This document shows, piece by piece, positions 17,570-26,711 of a stretch of 55,734 bases of DNA (the stretch's first letter is position 1; every line of letters begins with the position of its first letter). Source of the DNA: Tissierellia bacterium. GTDB taxonomy: Bacteria; Bacillota; Clostridia; Tissierellales; Tissierellaceae. The notes under the pieces were generated by a model. That model was given only the letters and a program-made list of their open reading frames with translations. It was not told where the DNA came from and ran no database searches. The position numbers and the translations under genes are program-made. Where the stretch lies: NCBI GenBank assembly GCA_028708575.1, contig JAQVYQ010000004.1, forward strand, positions 1-55,734, written 5' to 3'.

Positions 17570-19402
17570 TTATTCTCCTAATTCCTCTCCCAAAAATATT
17601 GCTTCAAATTCTTTAGCATCTAAAGTTTCCTTCTCAAGAAGTGCATTAGCTATCCTTTCAAGTATAGCCAAGTTTTCACTAAGAAGTTTTTCTGCTCTTT
17701 GATATGCAACATCTATAAGTTTTCTCATTTCAGCATCTATAACTGCTGCTACTTCTTCCGAATAATCCTTACCTCTACCTAAATCCCTTCCAACAAAAAC
17801 CTCTTCTTGGTCTGTACCATAAGTCATTGGACCAAGCTTTTCATTCATACCATAATGAGTCACCATAGCCTTTGCTATCTTTGTAGCTCTCTCTATATCA
17901 TTTTGAGCTCCAGTACTTATGTCCTCAAGAACTAATGCTTCAGCAACCCTTCCGCCAAGTAAAGTTACAAGTTTATCTTGCATCTGATTTTTTGTTATAA
18001 AGTTTCTATCCTCTTCTGGTATATAAGCAGTAAATCCACCTGCCATTCCTCTAGGAATAATAGTTACCATATGGACTGGATCAGTTCCTGGTATTAATCT
18101 GCCAACTAAAGCGTGGCCTGCTTCATGATAAGCAGTAAGTTTTCTTTCTTTGTCACTTACAAGCCTACTCTTCTTCTCAGGTCCTGCTTGAACTTTAATA
18201 GATGCTTCATCTATTAGCTCCATAGGTATTGTTTTAAGATTATATCTAGCAGTTAATAATGCTGCCTCATTAACTAAGTTCTCTAAATCAGCTGGAGTAA
18301 ATCCAGGAGTTCTTTTTGCAACTGTCTTTAAATCCACATCTGTATCTAAAGGTTTATTTTTAGTATGAACTTCTAAAATTTGTTCCCTTCCTCTTACATC
18401 TGGTAAGCCAACATAAATAGTTCTATCAAATCTACCAGGTCTAAGTAGTGCTGGGTCTAGTATATCAGCCCTATTTGTAGCAGCCATTACAATAACACCT
18501 TCGTTAGTAGAAAACCCATCCATCTCTACAAGCAATTGATTTAATGTCTGTTCTCTTTCATCATGCCCGCCGCCAAGGCCAGCCCCTCTTCTTCTTCCTA
18601 CAGCATCTATTTCATCAATAAAGATAATACAAGGGGAATTCTTCTTAGCTTGCTCGAATAAATCTCTTACACGACTGGCACCTACACCTACAAACATTTC
18701 AACAAAATCTGAACCAGATATAGTAAAGAAAGGCACTCCTGCTTCTCCTGCAACTGCTCTACTTAAATATGTCTTACCTGTTCCAGGAGGACCTACTAAT
18801 AGGACACCTGTAGGTATTCTTGCACCAATTTCAATATACTTTTTAGGATTTCCTAAAAAGTCTACAATTTCTTTTAACTCTTCTTTTTCTTCTTGTAAAC
18901 CAGCAACTTCTTTAAAAGTAATTTTATTTCTCTCATCCTCTTTAAGCATCTTTGCCTTACTTTTTCCAAAAGACATCACTCGTCCACCACTACCACCTTG
19001 TGATTGTTGCATGAATACAAACCAAAATACTACGAATATTAGTATTATCATTATAGTTGGCAACATGCTAACATACCATGGATCCTCTGGAGGATCTTCT
19101 GCAGCAACTGAAATTTCTCCAGCTTCTACTAAAGGTTCTATGTTTTCAATATAAAATCTTTCTACAATATGTGGTGGAAATACAGTAATAAACTGCGTTT
19201 CATCTTTTAGCTTACCTTTCAATGTATTGTCAACCATTACAATATTTTCAATATTTCCATTATCAATATGTTTGACTAGCTCAGTTATATCTATTTCACT
19301 AACCGTTTCTACATCAGTTCCAATCATACTGACAGCAAACATAATTAATATTATTATTAGTAAATACATACTAATTCCCTTAAAAAAATGTTTCAATACC
19401 AA
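17570..19402 (-). CDS. ftsH: ATP-dependent zinc metalloprotease FtsH
   Basis: A 610-residue membrane protease that degrades misfolded membrane and regulatory proteins. Two membrane helices (about 8-26 and 111-131) flank an extracytoplasmic loop. The AAA domain has Walker A GPPGTGKT (204-211), [13 protein letters not shown] (261-273) and the second region of homology ending RPGRFDR. The zinc site is HEAGH (426-430). The start is TTG after GGAGGG; a second in-frame TTG six bases later is possible. It follows hpt, as in the widespread tilS-hpt-ftsH set. Confidence 0.97.
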   Translation of the reverse strand: MVLKHFFKGISMYLLIIILIMFAVSMIGTDVETVSEIDITELVKHIDNGNIENIVMVDNTLKGKLKDETQFITVFPPHIVERFYIENIEPLVEAGEISVAAEDPPEDPWYVSMLPTIMIILIFVVFWFVFMQQSQGGSGGRVMSFGKSKAKMLKEDERNKITFKEVAGLQEEKEELKEIVDFLGNPKKYIEIGARIPTGVLLVGPPGTGKTYLSRAVAGEAGVPFFTISGSDFVEMFVGVGASRVRDLFEQAKKNSPCIIFIDEIDAVGRRRGAGLGGGHDEREQTLNQLLVEMDGFSTNEGVIVMAATNRADILDPALLRPGRFDRTIYVGLPDVRGREQILEVHTKNKPLDTDVDLKTVAKRTPGFTPADLENLVNEAALLTARYNLKTIPMELIDEASIKVQAGPEKKSRLVSDKERKLTAYHEAGHALVGRLIPGTDPVHMVTIIPRGMAGGFTAYIPEEDRNFITKNQMQDKLVTLLGGRVAEALVLEDISTGAQNDIERATKIAKAMVTHYGMNEKLGPMTYGTDQEEVFVGRDLGRGKDYSEEVAAVIDAEMRKLIDVAYQRAEKLLSENLAILERIANALLEKETLDAKEFEAIFLGEELGE

Positions 19403-19511
19403 TTTCCCTCCTTTGCGTCAAATATTAAAACATTATAGCATAATTTCCCCTAGATATCAATTTAAACAAGAGTTTTATAGTTTCTATATATCCTTACAAT
19501 ATGTAGTTAAA

Positions 19512-20054
19512 CTATTTATTCATATATACCTCTTCTTTTAATGAACCTATAAACGGAAAATTCCTATAAAGTTCTGCATAATCTAATCCATAACCTACTA
19601 CAAATTCATCTGGTACTTCAAAACCAAGATAATCAACCCTTACGCCAACTGTTCTTCTTTCTGGCTTATCTAAGAGAGTACAAATCCTGACTCTATTAGC
19701 CCCTCTTTTTTCTAGTAATTCAGACAAATAATTAAGAGTTAAACCTGTATCAATAATATCTTCAACAATTAATAAATCCTTACCTTCTACACTGAAATCT
19801 AAATCTTTAATTATTCTTACTTCTCCAGTAGATATTGAAGATTTACCATAACTAGAAACACTCATAAAATCCATAGTAATAGGCAAGTCTATATTTTTTA
19901 CTAACTCTGACATAAATATTACTGCCCCTTTTAATATTCCAATAACCACTAAATCTTTCCCTTTATAATCATTAGTGATTTCATTACCAAGCTCTTTGAT
20001 TCTTTTATGTATTTCATCTTCACTTATTAACACTTCTTTAATTACATCATCCAA
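19512..20054 (-). CDS. hpt: hypoxanthine phosphoribosyltransferase
   Basis: A 180-residue purine salvage enzyme converting hypoxanthine and guanine with PRPP to IMP and GMP. The PRPP-binding loop is LLIVEDIIDTGLT (about 94-106). The VVIGILKGAVIF and KPERRTVGV segments match the family. The start is TTG preceded by AGGGGG, 12 bp after the tilS stop. In B. subtilis the TilS and HprT proteins also cooperate to control ftsH; conservation of that role here is inference. Confidence 0.96.
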   Translation of the reverse strand: MDDVIKEVLISEDEIHKRIKELGNEITNDYKGKDLVVIGILKGAVIFMSELVKNIDLPITMDFMSVSSYGKSSISTGEVRIIKDLDFSVEGKDLLIVEDIIDTGLTLNYLSELLEKRGANRVRICTLLDKPERRTVGVRVDYLGFEVPDEFVVGYGLDYAELYRNFPFIGSLKEEVYMNK

Positions 20055-20066
20055 ACTGTAGACCCC

Positions 20067-21443
20067 CTAATCCTTTTTGTATTCTACTACTAAGATTTTC
20101 TTTGTGTTTTTTGTTATTTTATACAAATCACTTATAGCAAAACCTGTAATCCATATTATATTTTCATCGTCTACCAATAAAGGTATCTTGTCCCTAATAT
20201 CTCTAGGAACCTTATTATCTATGAAATAATCCTTAATCTTTTTATATCCACTCATGCCAAATGGCATAAATCTATCCCCATTTTTCCTGTTTCTGATTTT
20301 AAGCTTTCCCTTTACTTTGTCAAAATCAAATTGATTTATATTATTGTCTTTATTTATTGGAATCTTATGAGAATAAACAGATATAGATATACATACCCCT
20401 ATTTCAGGAAAATTATTGTCGCCTTCAAAAAGATTATATTCAAAATCTTTTATTTTATCCAACATTTCATTTTCAATAATCAAATCATCATAACTGACTC
20501 TGCCAATAATACCATTAGGTAAATTTAGTTGTTTTCCTGTATCATTGGATTCAAACAGTTTTACTAGGGCTGATATGTGATTTTCGCTTATACCCTGTAA
20601 GTTCCCTTCTAGCTTATTAATGCATTTTCTAATTAATCTAAATTTTAGACTAAGGTCTTCTTTACAAAAAAGAGCCCTATCAAGAATTATACTATGTTTA
20701 GACACATATTTCATTAACAATTTGTACTTTTTTTCAGTTATTTCCTCTAAATAGGATACATCAGCCTTTGAACTTCTTGATAATCTCCATAAAGCCTCAA
20801 TAATATTCTGATTAAAATTTTCTTCCATGTAGGGTAGCAATTCTAATCTTACTTTGTTTCTATTATATATAGGTAATAGATTAGTTTTATCTAAAACAGT
20901 ATCTATTTTATTGTTTTCAATGTATTTTTCAATTTCATCTCTTGAAATATTTAATAGTGGTCTAATTATATCGCCAGATATAAAATCCATCCCTTTTAAA
21001 CCATCAATACCAGTTCCCCGCATAATTCTAAGAAGTAGAGTTTCAGCTTGATCATTCTTATTATGGGCTACAGCAATCTTTCCACTCCGCTTTTCCTTAA
21101 TAATCTCCCTAAAAAAATTATATCTTAGGAGTCTACCTGCCTCTTCTGATGATATTTTTTGCTCTTTTGCATAAGCGTTCATATCAACATTTATAGTATA
21201 AAATGGCAATTCCATTTCAATAGATTTCTGCCTAACAAATTCTTGATCTGAATCGGCATCCTCCCCTCTAACTCCATGATTTACATGAGCAATAATAATA
21301 TTAAAATCCAAAACACTCCTAATTTCAATCAAGGCATAAAGCAATGCCATAGAGTCAGCCCCACCAGATACAGCAACAACTATGTTCTCATTTTTTTCTA
21401 TTAAATTATTTTCCATTATATTATTCATTACAGTTTCTATCAT
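20067..21443 (-). CDS. tilS: tRNA(Ile)-lysidine synthase
   Basis: A 458-residue enzyme that converts C34 of the CAT-anticodon tRNA-Ile to lysidine. The PP-loop ATPase motif is SGGADS (26-31), and HVNHGVRGEDADSDQ follows. The C-terminal part contains the TilS-specific KIRNRKNGDRF and KKIKDYFIDNKVPRDIRDKI. Length is typical for the two-domain Firmicutes form. It is upstream of hpt and ftsH. Confidence 0.95.
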   Translation of the reverse strand: MIETVMNNIMENNLIEKNENIVVAVSGGADSMALLYALIEIRSVLDFNIIIAHVNHGVRGEDADSDQEFVRQKSIEMELPFYTINVDMNAYAKEQKISSEEAGRLLRYNFFREIIKEKRSGKIAVAHNKNDQAETLLLRIMRGTGIDGLKGMDFISGDIIRPLLNISRDEIEKYIENNKIDTVLDKTNLLPIYNRNKVRLELLPYMEENFNQNIIEALWRLSRSSKADVSYLEEITEKKYKLLMKYVSKHSIILDRALFCKEDLSLKFRLIRKCINKLEGNLQGISENHISALVKLFESNDTGKQLNLPNGIIGRVSYDDLIIENEMLDKIKDFEYNLFEGDNNFPEIGVCISISVYSHKIPINKDNNINQFDFDKVKGKLKIRNRKNGDRFMPFGMSGYKKIKDYFIDNKVPRDIRDKIPLLVDDENIIWITGFAISDLYKITKNTKKILVVEYKKD

Positions 21444-21479
21444 ACTCTCACCTAATTATTAATATACACTAAAAACACA

Positions 21480-21623
21480 CAATTCACAATTCATCAGTCA
21501 AATTACAATTCTGAAATGAATACCAAATTGATTTGTTTATTTCACTCACATGAATTTGACATTCATTGTATGACCTACTAGTAACTTGTTAAAATACCAC
21601 TCAACAAATTAGGTTAGGTCATC
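21480..21623. repeat. dispersed intergenic repeat, GACCTA family (copy 3)
   Basis: Ends in ATGACCTACTAG...CAACAAATTAGGTTAGGTCATC, matching copies at 1040 (plus orientation) and 30910 (inverted). It lies directly upstream of tilS in the 490-bp gap before spoIIE. Confidence 0.5.
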
Positions 21624-21653
21624 AACAATTATTAGGATCTAGTTTACTAAGCT

Positions 21654-21758
21654 AAAGCCCGAGATTCCTCCACTGGGCTGAGAATGACACCTCCAGTGCA
21701 TATGAGCAACCTGCAGTCGCTGTCATCCAAAGCTCAAGCAAGGACCTCGGGCTTGTTC
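21654..21758. repeat. nested palindromic element (GAATGACA family)
   Basis: Outer arms AAGCCCGAG and CTCGGGCTT enclose GATTCCT..AGGACC and GAATGACA..TGTCATCC. It can fold into one long hairpin, and may also act as the spoIIE terminator. Confidence 0.65.
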
Positions 21759-21759
21759 T

Positions 21760-21935
21760 TCTAACTCTTAGTTCTTAAATCTTATCTCTTAGTTCTTGGC
21801 TCTTACCTCTTACCTTTTACCTTTTACCTTTTACCTCTTACCTTTTACCTCTTATCTCTTAGTTCTTAATTCTTAATTCTTAATTCTTAGTTCTTAGTTC
21901 TTAACTCTTAGTTCATAACTATTCCCTATCCCCTA
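21760..21935. repeat. low-complexity pyrimidine-rich tract
   Basis: Short units such as CTTTTACCT, CTTAGTTC and TTAATTC are repeated imperfectly over about 170 bp downstream of spoIIE. The same wording recurs at 1435, 40690-40870 and 42070, usually beside the GAATGACA palindromes. There is no CRISPR-like spacing. Confidence 0.7.
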
Positions 21936-24263
21936 TCAGTTATTATTTCTCCATACCTTTGTTACCATAAGAGTCATATCATCTTTTATAATATTTTTAC
22001 TGGACATTTTTGCTATTTTCATTATTTCATCTGCAAGTGACTGAGGATTTTGGGTGTCTATACCCTCTATAACCTTCTTCATCCAAGTCTCTGGATTATC
22101 ATTGCCAGGGCTACTATCTAAAACTCCATCTGTCATCATAATTATCATATCGCCATCATCTATGCATTCCTCATATATATTAAAATCAACGTCTTTTAAT
22201 ATGCCTATTGGTAATGACATAGAATCTATTAATCTGACTTCATCTTTTTTCTTGATAAATGTTGGGCATGCACCTGATTTAACTATTTGAATTTTCCCCT
22301 TATATAAGTCAAAGAAACACAAATCTAATGTTGTAAACATCTCATCTTTTCCGCGTGTTCTAAGTACATTGTTGATAGTCTTTATAATCATTTCCTTATC
22401 AGCATTAATTTCCATCATCTTTTCAAGAATTTCTATTGCTATCATACTTTCAATATTTGCTTTATTACCTGTCCCCATTCCATCACTTATAGCAGCATAA
22501 GAATAATTATCAATTTCTCCATAAGTAAAATTATCCCCTGAAACACCATTGATTGAATTTGGTGTTTCCACTGTTTTTGTTAAGGAGCTATACCTATTTG
22601 ATCTAATTAGCTTAAATCTATTTGTATTCTCTATTGATCCTAGAACATAGTCTGGTACAACTGGATATCCTAATGAATTTGATATTATTTTACTTACTTT
22701 TTCAATTTTATCTATTGTATTGTTAGATTCTAGTTCTACAAATATCTCTATAAGATCTCCTGGAAGCTCAGCAAAGACTATTTCATTAACATCGATTCTT
22801 CTATCTTTAACTTCCTTTTCCAATAATTCTTCAAGTTCTTCATTGAATATTGCACTTTTATATACTTCTGTATCTATGCTTTTAACCATATGACTTAAAC
22901 CTTTAATTTGGTCTATAAGTACAAGTTTCTGTTCATTTATAGTCTTAATTGCATTTTCCTCTTGTATATATCTTTTGTACATATTCTTAATCTCTAGAGT
23001 TAAACTATCTTTATTCTCACATTTTTCAAGCAATGAAGATATTAATTTGTCCTTATCTTCTACTTCTGATTCTAATATTCCAACTGTAGTAAAAAACGAG
23101 TAATATGTTGAGCTTTTCTCTTTATCCCAGCATTTATCACAGTTTTTGCATGTTTCACAAACATTTATCTTTACATCATCTATAATTGTGTATATTTGAG
23201 AGCTTGAAAACACATCATCCTCAACTAAAGCATTTTTGTATGATTTTGCAATTGATTCTAAAAGTTCAGAGGTCCTTTCAAGCTTTCTGCTTGCTAATTC
23301 AAACTTTCTGTTTTCCACTTCTTCCTTGGTTTTTGACTTTGGTTTAAAAATTTCAGTTATATAATATTCAAACTTATTATATAAAACTAAAAAAACTACT
23401 GAAGATATTAATATTTCATCATAGCCTAAAAAACTTATTCCCAAACCATTTACATAAAAACTTATAATTCCGATTCCTAATACAAAACCTATTATGGTTC
23501 CACTTTTCCCTAAATCTCTAAATAATCCTGAAAGCATACCCCCTACAGCAAATAATGCTATTATAAAAGGCATTTCTACATTAGATATAAAAGCTACCAT
23601 GCCTAATATAATCCCAGTAATGCCGCCTACATACAATCCCTGATTATATGCAAGACTAATTATAAGAAGTATACAGGCAATATTTTTAATGGAAACTTCC
23701 ATTATGCTTAAACTTCCAATTCCAGATATACATAAAGCCAAAGTAAAGAATGTACAAATCAATTTTTCATTAGATATTTGAGATTCATATATGCTTTCAA
23801 CTGGAAAACCAAAAGAGAAGACATAAGTCATAGTAAATACTAGAATCCCTTCAAATAGTATTAGTATCATGTCATAAATTGAAACCATTTCAAATGCATT
23901 AAAACCTATTAATCTTATTATTGTAAAAAGTCCACCTGCTATAATAGATGAAGTAATTAAAGGATACTTGCTGCTCCCTTTGTATTTCTTAAAAAAAGCA
24001 TATATAAGAGCACCACTTAAGATGTAACTAAGGCTTTCTAAACCCAAGGAACTAAATGTACCTAGTAATGTTGAAATTATAATCTTCTTATTAGGATTTC
24101 TAAGTATTATATGGGCTCCCATAAAAGCGATCCCAAAAGGATATAATCGATTTAAAATATTCACTCTACCTAACAAGAAACTAATAACAACAATTAATAC
24201 TACTCTCATGTCAATTCGAAGATCCAGTTTCCGTTTTGATATTACTGATTCCATTCTTGCCAT
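21936..24263 (-). CDS. spoIIE: stage II sporulation protein E
   Basis: A 775-residue membrane PP2C phosphatase that dephosphorylates SpoIIAA to activate sigma-F in the forespore. The N-terminal third holds about ten membrane helices. A Cys-rich segment follows (VCETCKNCDKCW), then the regulatory region. The C-terminal PP2C domain has YAAISDGMGTGNKA, SGACPTFIKK and MIIMMTDGVLDSS. I choose ATG 24263 rather than the longer frame to 24302 because GGGAGG lies seven bases before it. It is monocistronic between yabR and tilS, as in B. subtilis apart from missing yabS/yabT. Confidence 0.96.
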   Translation of the reverse strand: MARMESVISKRKLDLRIDMRVVLIVVISFLLGRVNILNRLYPFGIAFMGAHIILRNPNKKIIISTLLGTFSSLGLESLSYILSGALIYAFFKKYKGSSKYPLITSSIIAGGLFTIIRLIGFNAFEMVSIYDMILILFEGILVFTMTYVFSFGFPVESIYESQISNEKLICTFFTLALCISGIGSLSIMEVSIKNIACILLIISLAYNQGLYVGGITGIILGMVAFISNVEMPFIIALFAVGGMLSGLFRDLGKSGTIIGFVLGIGIISFYVNGLGISFLGYDEILISSVVFLVLYNKFEYYITEIFKPKSKTKEEVENRKFELASRKLERTSELLESIAKSYKNALVEDDVFSSSQIYTIIDDVKINVCETCKNCDKCWDKEKSSTYYSFFTTVGILESEVEDKDKLISSLLEKCENKDSLTLEIKNMYKRYIQEENAIKTINEQKLVLIDQIKGLSHMVKSIDTEVYKSAIFNEELEELLEKEVKDRRIDVNEIVFAELPGDLIEIFVELESNNTIDKIEKVSKIISNSLGYPVVPDYVLGSIENTNRFKLIRSNRYSSLTKTVETPNSINGVSGDNFTYGEIDNYSYAAISDGMGTGNKANIESMIAIEILEKMMEINADKEMIIKTINNVLRTRGKDEMFTTLDLCFFDLYKGKIQIVKSGACPTFIKKKDEVRLIDSMSLPIGILKDVDFNIYEECIDDGDMIIMMTDGVLDSSPGNDNPETWMKKVIEGIDTQNPQSLADEIMKIAKMSSKNIIKDDMTLMVTKVWRNNN

Positions 24264-24292
24264 TTTCATACCTCCCGTGATTTCTTGACTAA

Positions 24293-24325
24293 ATGCTACC
24301 AAATATGCATTTTAGATTTTGTCAA
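24293..24325 (-). promoter_or_regulatory. candidate Spo0A-type sigma-A promoter of spoIIE
   Basis: Minus-strand -35 TTGACA (24325-24320), a 21-bp spacer and -10 TAGCAT (24298-24293). The overlong spacing is the known hallmark of the Spo0A-activated spoIIE and spoIIG promoters. The predicted start leaves a leader of about 24 nt before the ATG. Confidence 0.5.
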
Positions 24326-24350
24326 TACAAGGGACTAAGGCTTAGAAGTT

Positions 24351-24358
24351 TTGGACAA
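24351..24358 (-). promoter_or_regulatory. candidate 0A box upstream of spoIIE
   Basis: Minus strand TTGTCCAA, seven of eight matches to the Spo0A box TTGTCGAA. It lies about 65-72 bp before the predicted start. A second weaker candidate, TGTCGAT on the plus strand, is near 24500. Confidence 0.35.
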
Positions 24359-24544
24359 GAATATCGCGTTTTTCCTATAACCTTAAGCATTTCATCTAAA
24401 GTCTGTTTAAATATTAAAAAGCATTACATTAAGGGTGAACCCGTTGATATTTCGCTATTATCTCTTTTATGTATCAAAAAAAGCATTAAATGTTAAATCG
24501 TGTCGATATTTCTTTATAATTGTAATAATTATTTTCAATTTTTT

Positions 24545-24590
24545 TGTAAAATAAAAAAAAGCTCCCTATGAAGCTTTAAAGGTAGCTTTT
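24545..24590 (-). terminator. orphan terminator-like hairpin between yabR and spoIIE
   Basis: Minus strand: AAAAAGCTACC pairs with AGGGAGCTTTTTTTTA. It follows 130 bp of gene-free DNA beyond the yabR terminator. Either it is a back-up terminator or it ends a small transcript; the intervening bases contain no ORF or known RNA that I can recognise. Confidence 0.5.
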
Positions 24591-24718
24591 TCAAACTCAT
24601 TACTAGAAATTTAATGATACTAATAGTAAGTACGATAATACTATGCTATAAATTATTATTACAAAAGTTTTTAAATCTCAAAACTAAAAAACCAGATAAC
24701 ACCTTCTTATTCGTAATA

Positions 24719-24736
24719 AAAAACCAGATTACTGGT
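24719..24736 (-). terminator. terminator of yabR
   Basis: Minus strand: AACCAG, TAAT loop, CTGGTT, TTTTAT, directly after the stop codon. A partial copy of its 3-prime half (ATCTGGTTTTTTAG) lies about 30 bp downstream. Confidence 0.7.
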
Positions 24737-25156
24737 TTATAAGTCCATATAACTCGTTTTTTTCGCCCTTAATCCACTACTTTTTTTGGTATCACGAGTT
24801 TTAATTTGATCCATTCTTTCATTACTATCCTTAAGAAATTTACTTAGCTTATCTTCGAATGACAAAGACTTTTGATTATCATATTCTTTGTTCCATTCAA
24901 TCTCAGCTGGTTTATTTGTCTTCGGTTTGGCTTGTCTAATTGAAAGACTAATTTTATTATCTTTCGAAATAGATAATATCTTTACTTTAACTAGTTGATC
25001 TCTCTTTAGATAGTCAGCTACTTTTTCTACATAATCATTAGATATTTCGGAAATATGAACTAAGCCACTTTTTCCTTCCGGTAATCGAACAAAAGCACCA
25101 AAATTTGTAATTCCAGTGACAGTACCTTCAACTATTTCCCCAACAGATACGGCCAT
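24737..25156 (-). CDS. yabR: S1 RNA-binding domain protein (YabR-like)
   Basis: 139 residues. The S1 OB-fold spans about 1-75 (GEIVEGTVTGITNFGAFVRL, GLVHISEISNDYVEKVADYL, KVKILSISKDNKISLSIRQ). A basic, Lys-rich tail follows and may bind RNA or ribosomes. Function is not settled, though relatives are ribosome-associated. The ATG follows AGGAGG. It keeps the B. subtilis divIC-yabR-spoIIE order. Confidence 0.9.
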   Translation of the reverse strand: MAVSVGEIVEGTVTGITNFGAFVRLPEGKSGLVHISEISNDYVEKVADYLKRDQLVKVKILSISKDNKISLSIRQAKPKTNKPAEIEWNKEYDNQKSLSFEDKLSKFLKDSNERMDQIKTRDTKKSSGLRAKKTSYMDL

Positions 25157-25232
25157 AAATAAGTGATTCCTCCTTAAAATTTTTATTACATCATATTAAA
25201 ATTAGTATATATCAGAATTTTAATTATGTCAA

Positions 25233-25562
25233 TTATTTATCCTTGTTAAAAATGTAAAATAAAGGCTCCCTCGGTTTATTGACATCTATATAAATTATCT
25301 CTCTTGGTTTAACCATTCCCAATTTATCGCGAGCGACCTTTTCAATAAATTCTAAAGTTCCACCCATTGCAATCTCATTGTTCAATGCATCAATATCTTT
25401 TTCCAAATCTTCAATCTGGATCTCCATTGTTTCCCTTTTAGAATCTATATTACTAAGTAATTTTCTTTGGTGATTAAAAACTACAGCCACATATATAACC
25501 AGAAATATGACTATTAAATGGATCAGTCTAAACTTACCTGCCCTTCTTTTTTTGTTTTTCAT
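25233..25562 (-). CDS. divIC: septum formation initiator DivIC/FtsB family
   Basis: 109 residues. A basic N-terminus (KNKKRRAGKFR) precedes one membrane helix (about 13-30). A coiled coil with heptads follows (SKRETMEIQIEDLEKDIDAL), then ARDKLGMVKPREIIYIDV, typical of DivIC. It acts in the divisome outside the membrane. Start choice is uncertain. I give ATG 25562; a TTG two codons earlier is spaced better from AAGGA. It follows yabQ. Confidence 0.85.
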   Translation of the reverse strand: MKNKKRRAGKFRLIHLIVIFLVIYVAVVFNHQRKLLSNIDSKRETMEIQIEDLEKDIDALNNEIAMGGTLEFIEKVARDKLGMVKPREIIYIDVNKPREPLFYIFNKDK

Positions 25563-25592
25563 AATCAACACCAATCCTTATCTCTAGTAAAA

Positions 25593-26039
25593 CTACTTTT
25601 TCTTGAATATCATTTTACTATATCTGGTCATATCTTTAAAGTAAACTTTTAACAACAGAATAATTTTTCCAAAAGGTTTTTTAATTATTTTCATTATCTC
25701 ATTAAAAGCATCTAATATCAACTTGAATATTGAAATAAATAAAGGCAAAATATGATTAGATAGTAAAGCCATATACAAAAGAAATCCAAAGAAAACTCCA
25801 ATAAATACAAAGCCTCTAAGTATTCCATCAGTGGTATTTACCAATAATCCAAAGAATATCACCACTATTATAATCCAAAAAATCAAATCTTCTAGATATG
25901 AAAGTATTCCTTTTGGTTTAGAAAATCTTCTAACAGTTCTATAAAAGTCAAAAACTACACCCATAAATATTCCGCTAGATATTGAAATTCCAAAAGTTAT
26001 TAAATCACCCATAACATCAATTTCCATCAATTTCACCAT
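25593..26039 (-). CDS. yabQ: spore cortex biosynthesis protein YabQ
   Basis: A 148-residue membrane protein with an N-terminal ISSGIFMGVVFDFYRTVRRF motif typical of YabQ and about four to five hydrophobic segments, then a basic tail. In B. subtilis it localises to the outer forespore membrane and is needed for cortex formation. The first ATG directly follows the yabP stop (TAGATG), so the two are translationally coupled. A second in-frame ATG at 26027 also has a plausible site. Confidence 0.88.
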   Translation of the reverse strand: MVKLMEIDVMGDLITFGISISSGIFMGVVFDFYRTVRRFSKPKGILSYLEDLIFWIIIVVIFFGLLVNTTDGILRGFVFIGVFFGFLLYMALLSNHILPLFISIFKLILDAFNEIMKIIKKPFGKIILLLKVYFKDMTRYSKMIFKKK

Positions 26040-26318
26040 CTATTTAAAAATTTTACCCATAAAATTCTTTGGAGCCCCCTCCTTACTGATGTAATTTATA
26101 CTATTTATCATTCCTGAAATCTTTATATTACCTTCATCTATGTTTAGTTTGCCTACATTAAGGCCTTCTCCTTTTATACTCAAACCTCCCTTAATTGTTG
26201 ATAAAACAATGGAGTTATCATTAAAACTGTCTACTTGTTCTACTCCTGAAATTGTTGCTTTGTTCCTATCCTCTATTAAAATATTTTGAGACTTCGAATT
26301 AATCTTATTTTCAGTCAT
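26040..26318 (-). CDS. yabP: sporulation protein YabP (YabP/YqfC family)
   Basis: 92 residues with the family pattern NKATISGVEQVDSFND and GLSIKGEGLNVGKLNIDEG, an all-beta arrangement. YabP is a mother-cell protein coupled with YabQ. The ATG follows GGAGGGG. A sigma-E-like -10 (26356-26349) lies upstream. Confidence 0.9.
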   Translation of the reverse strand: MTENKINSKSQNILIEDRNKATISGVEQVDSFNDNSIVLSTIKGGLSIKGEGLNVGKLNIDEGNIKISGMINSINYISKEGAPKNFMGKIFK

Positions 26319-26348
26319 AAAATCCCCTCCATTTCATGTCCACTAAAA

Positions 26349-26356
26349 AATCTATG
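26349..26356 (-). promoter_or_regulatory. possible sigma-E -10 element for yabPQ
   Basis: Minus strand CATAGATT, seven of eight to the sigma-E -10 consensus. The -35 region 14 bp upstream (TTCTGTT) is only a partial match and overlaps the rqcP hairpin. The position fits a short leader to yabP, and yabPQ is sigma-E dependent in B. subtilis. Confidence 0.35.
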
Positions 26357-26373
26357 TGCTTATATTTATGAAC

Positions 26374-26401
26374 AGAAAAGGACTTTTATGCCAAAGTCCT
26401 T
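26374..26401 (-). terminator. hairpin after rqcP
   Basis: AAGGACTTT and AAAGTCCTT form a 9-bp stem with a 6-nt loop just after the rqcP stop. The T-run is short (TTTTCTG), so termination may be partial. Confidence 0.5.
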
Positions 26402-26403
26402 AA

Positions 26404-26643
26404 TTAAATTTCTTTATATAAAGTTGTAGCAGCATCTTTGCCTGGATTGTCTTTAAGATCTAAAACTTCAAACTTTATAGAGCCATTGCCAAAGTTAATC
26501 TGAACTTCATCACCAACATTAACATCATCGCCAGGCTTAGATACCTTCCCATTGATAAGCACCCTTCCTTGCTCACAAGCTTCTTTCGCTACGGTTCTTC
26601 TCTTAATAATTCTAGCATTCTTTAAAAATTTATCTATTCTCAT
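26404..26643 (-). CDS. rqcP: S4-domain RNA-binding protein RqcP (YabO)
   Basis: 79 residues that are almost entirely an S4 domain (MRIDKFLKNARIIKRRTVAK, QGRVLINGKVSKPGDDV, DEVQINFGNG). In B. subtilis RqcP binds the obstructed 50S subunit and supports alanine tailing by RqcH during ribosome rescue. The ATG follows AAAGGAG. It sits in the hup-rqcP-yabP order. Confidence 0.92.
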   Translation of the reverse strand: MRIDKFLKNARIIKRRTVAKEACEQGRVLINGKVSKPGDDVNVGDEVQINFGNGSIKFEVLDLKDNPGKDAATTLYKEI

Positions 26644-26668
26644 TTTTATCTCCTTTAGATTAAATGTT

Positions 26669-26700
26669 AAAAAAAATCAGGTCAAAGACCTGATTTTTTA
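26669..26700 (-). terminator. terminator of hup
   Basis: AATCAGGTC, AAA loop, GACCTGATT, followed on the minus strand by a run of T. It separates hup from rqcP. Confidence 0.85.
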
Positions 26701-26711
26701 TTTCTGAATAA

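Noticed and set aside
21760..21935. CRISPR-like repeat array
   Set aside because: The units are short, imperfect and contiguous, with no unique spacers of regular length and no cas genes.
24263..24302. Longer N-terminus of SpoIIE from a start at 24302
   Set aside because: The extra 13 codons cover the GGGAGG ribosome binding site and overlap the predicted transcript start region.
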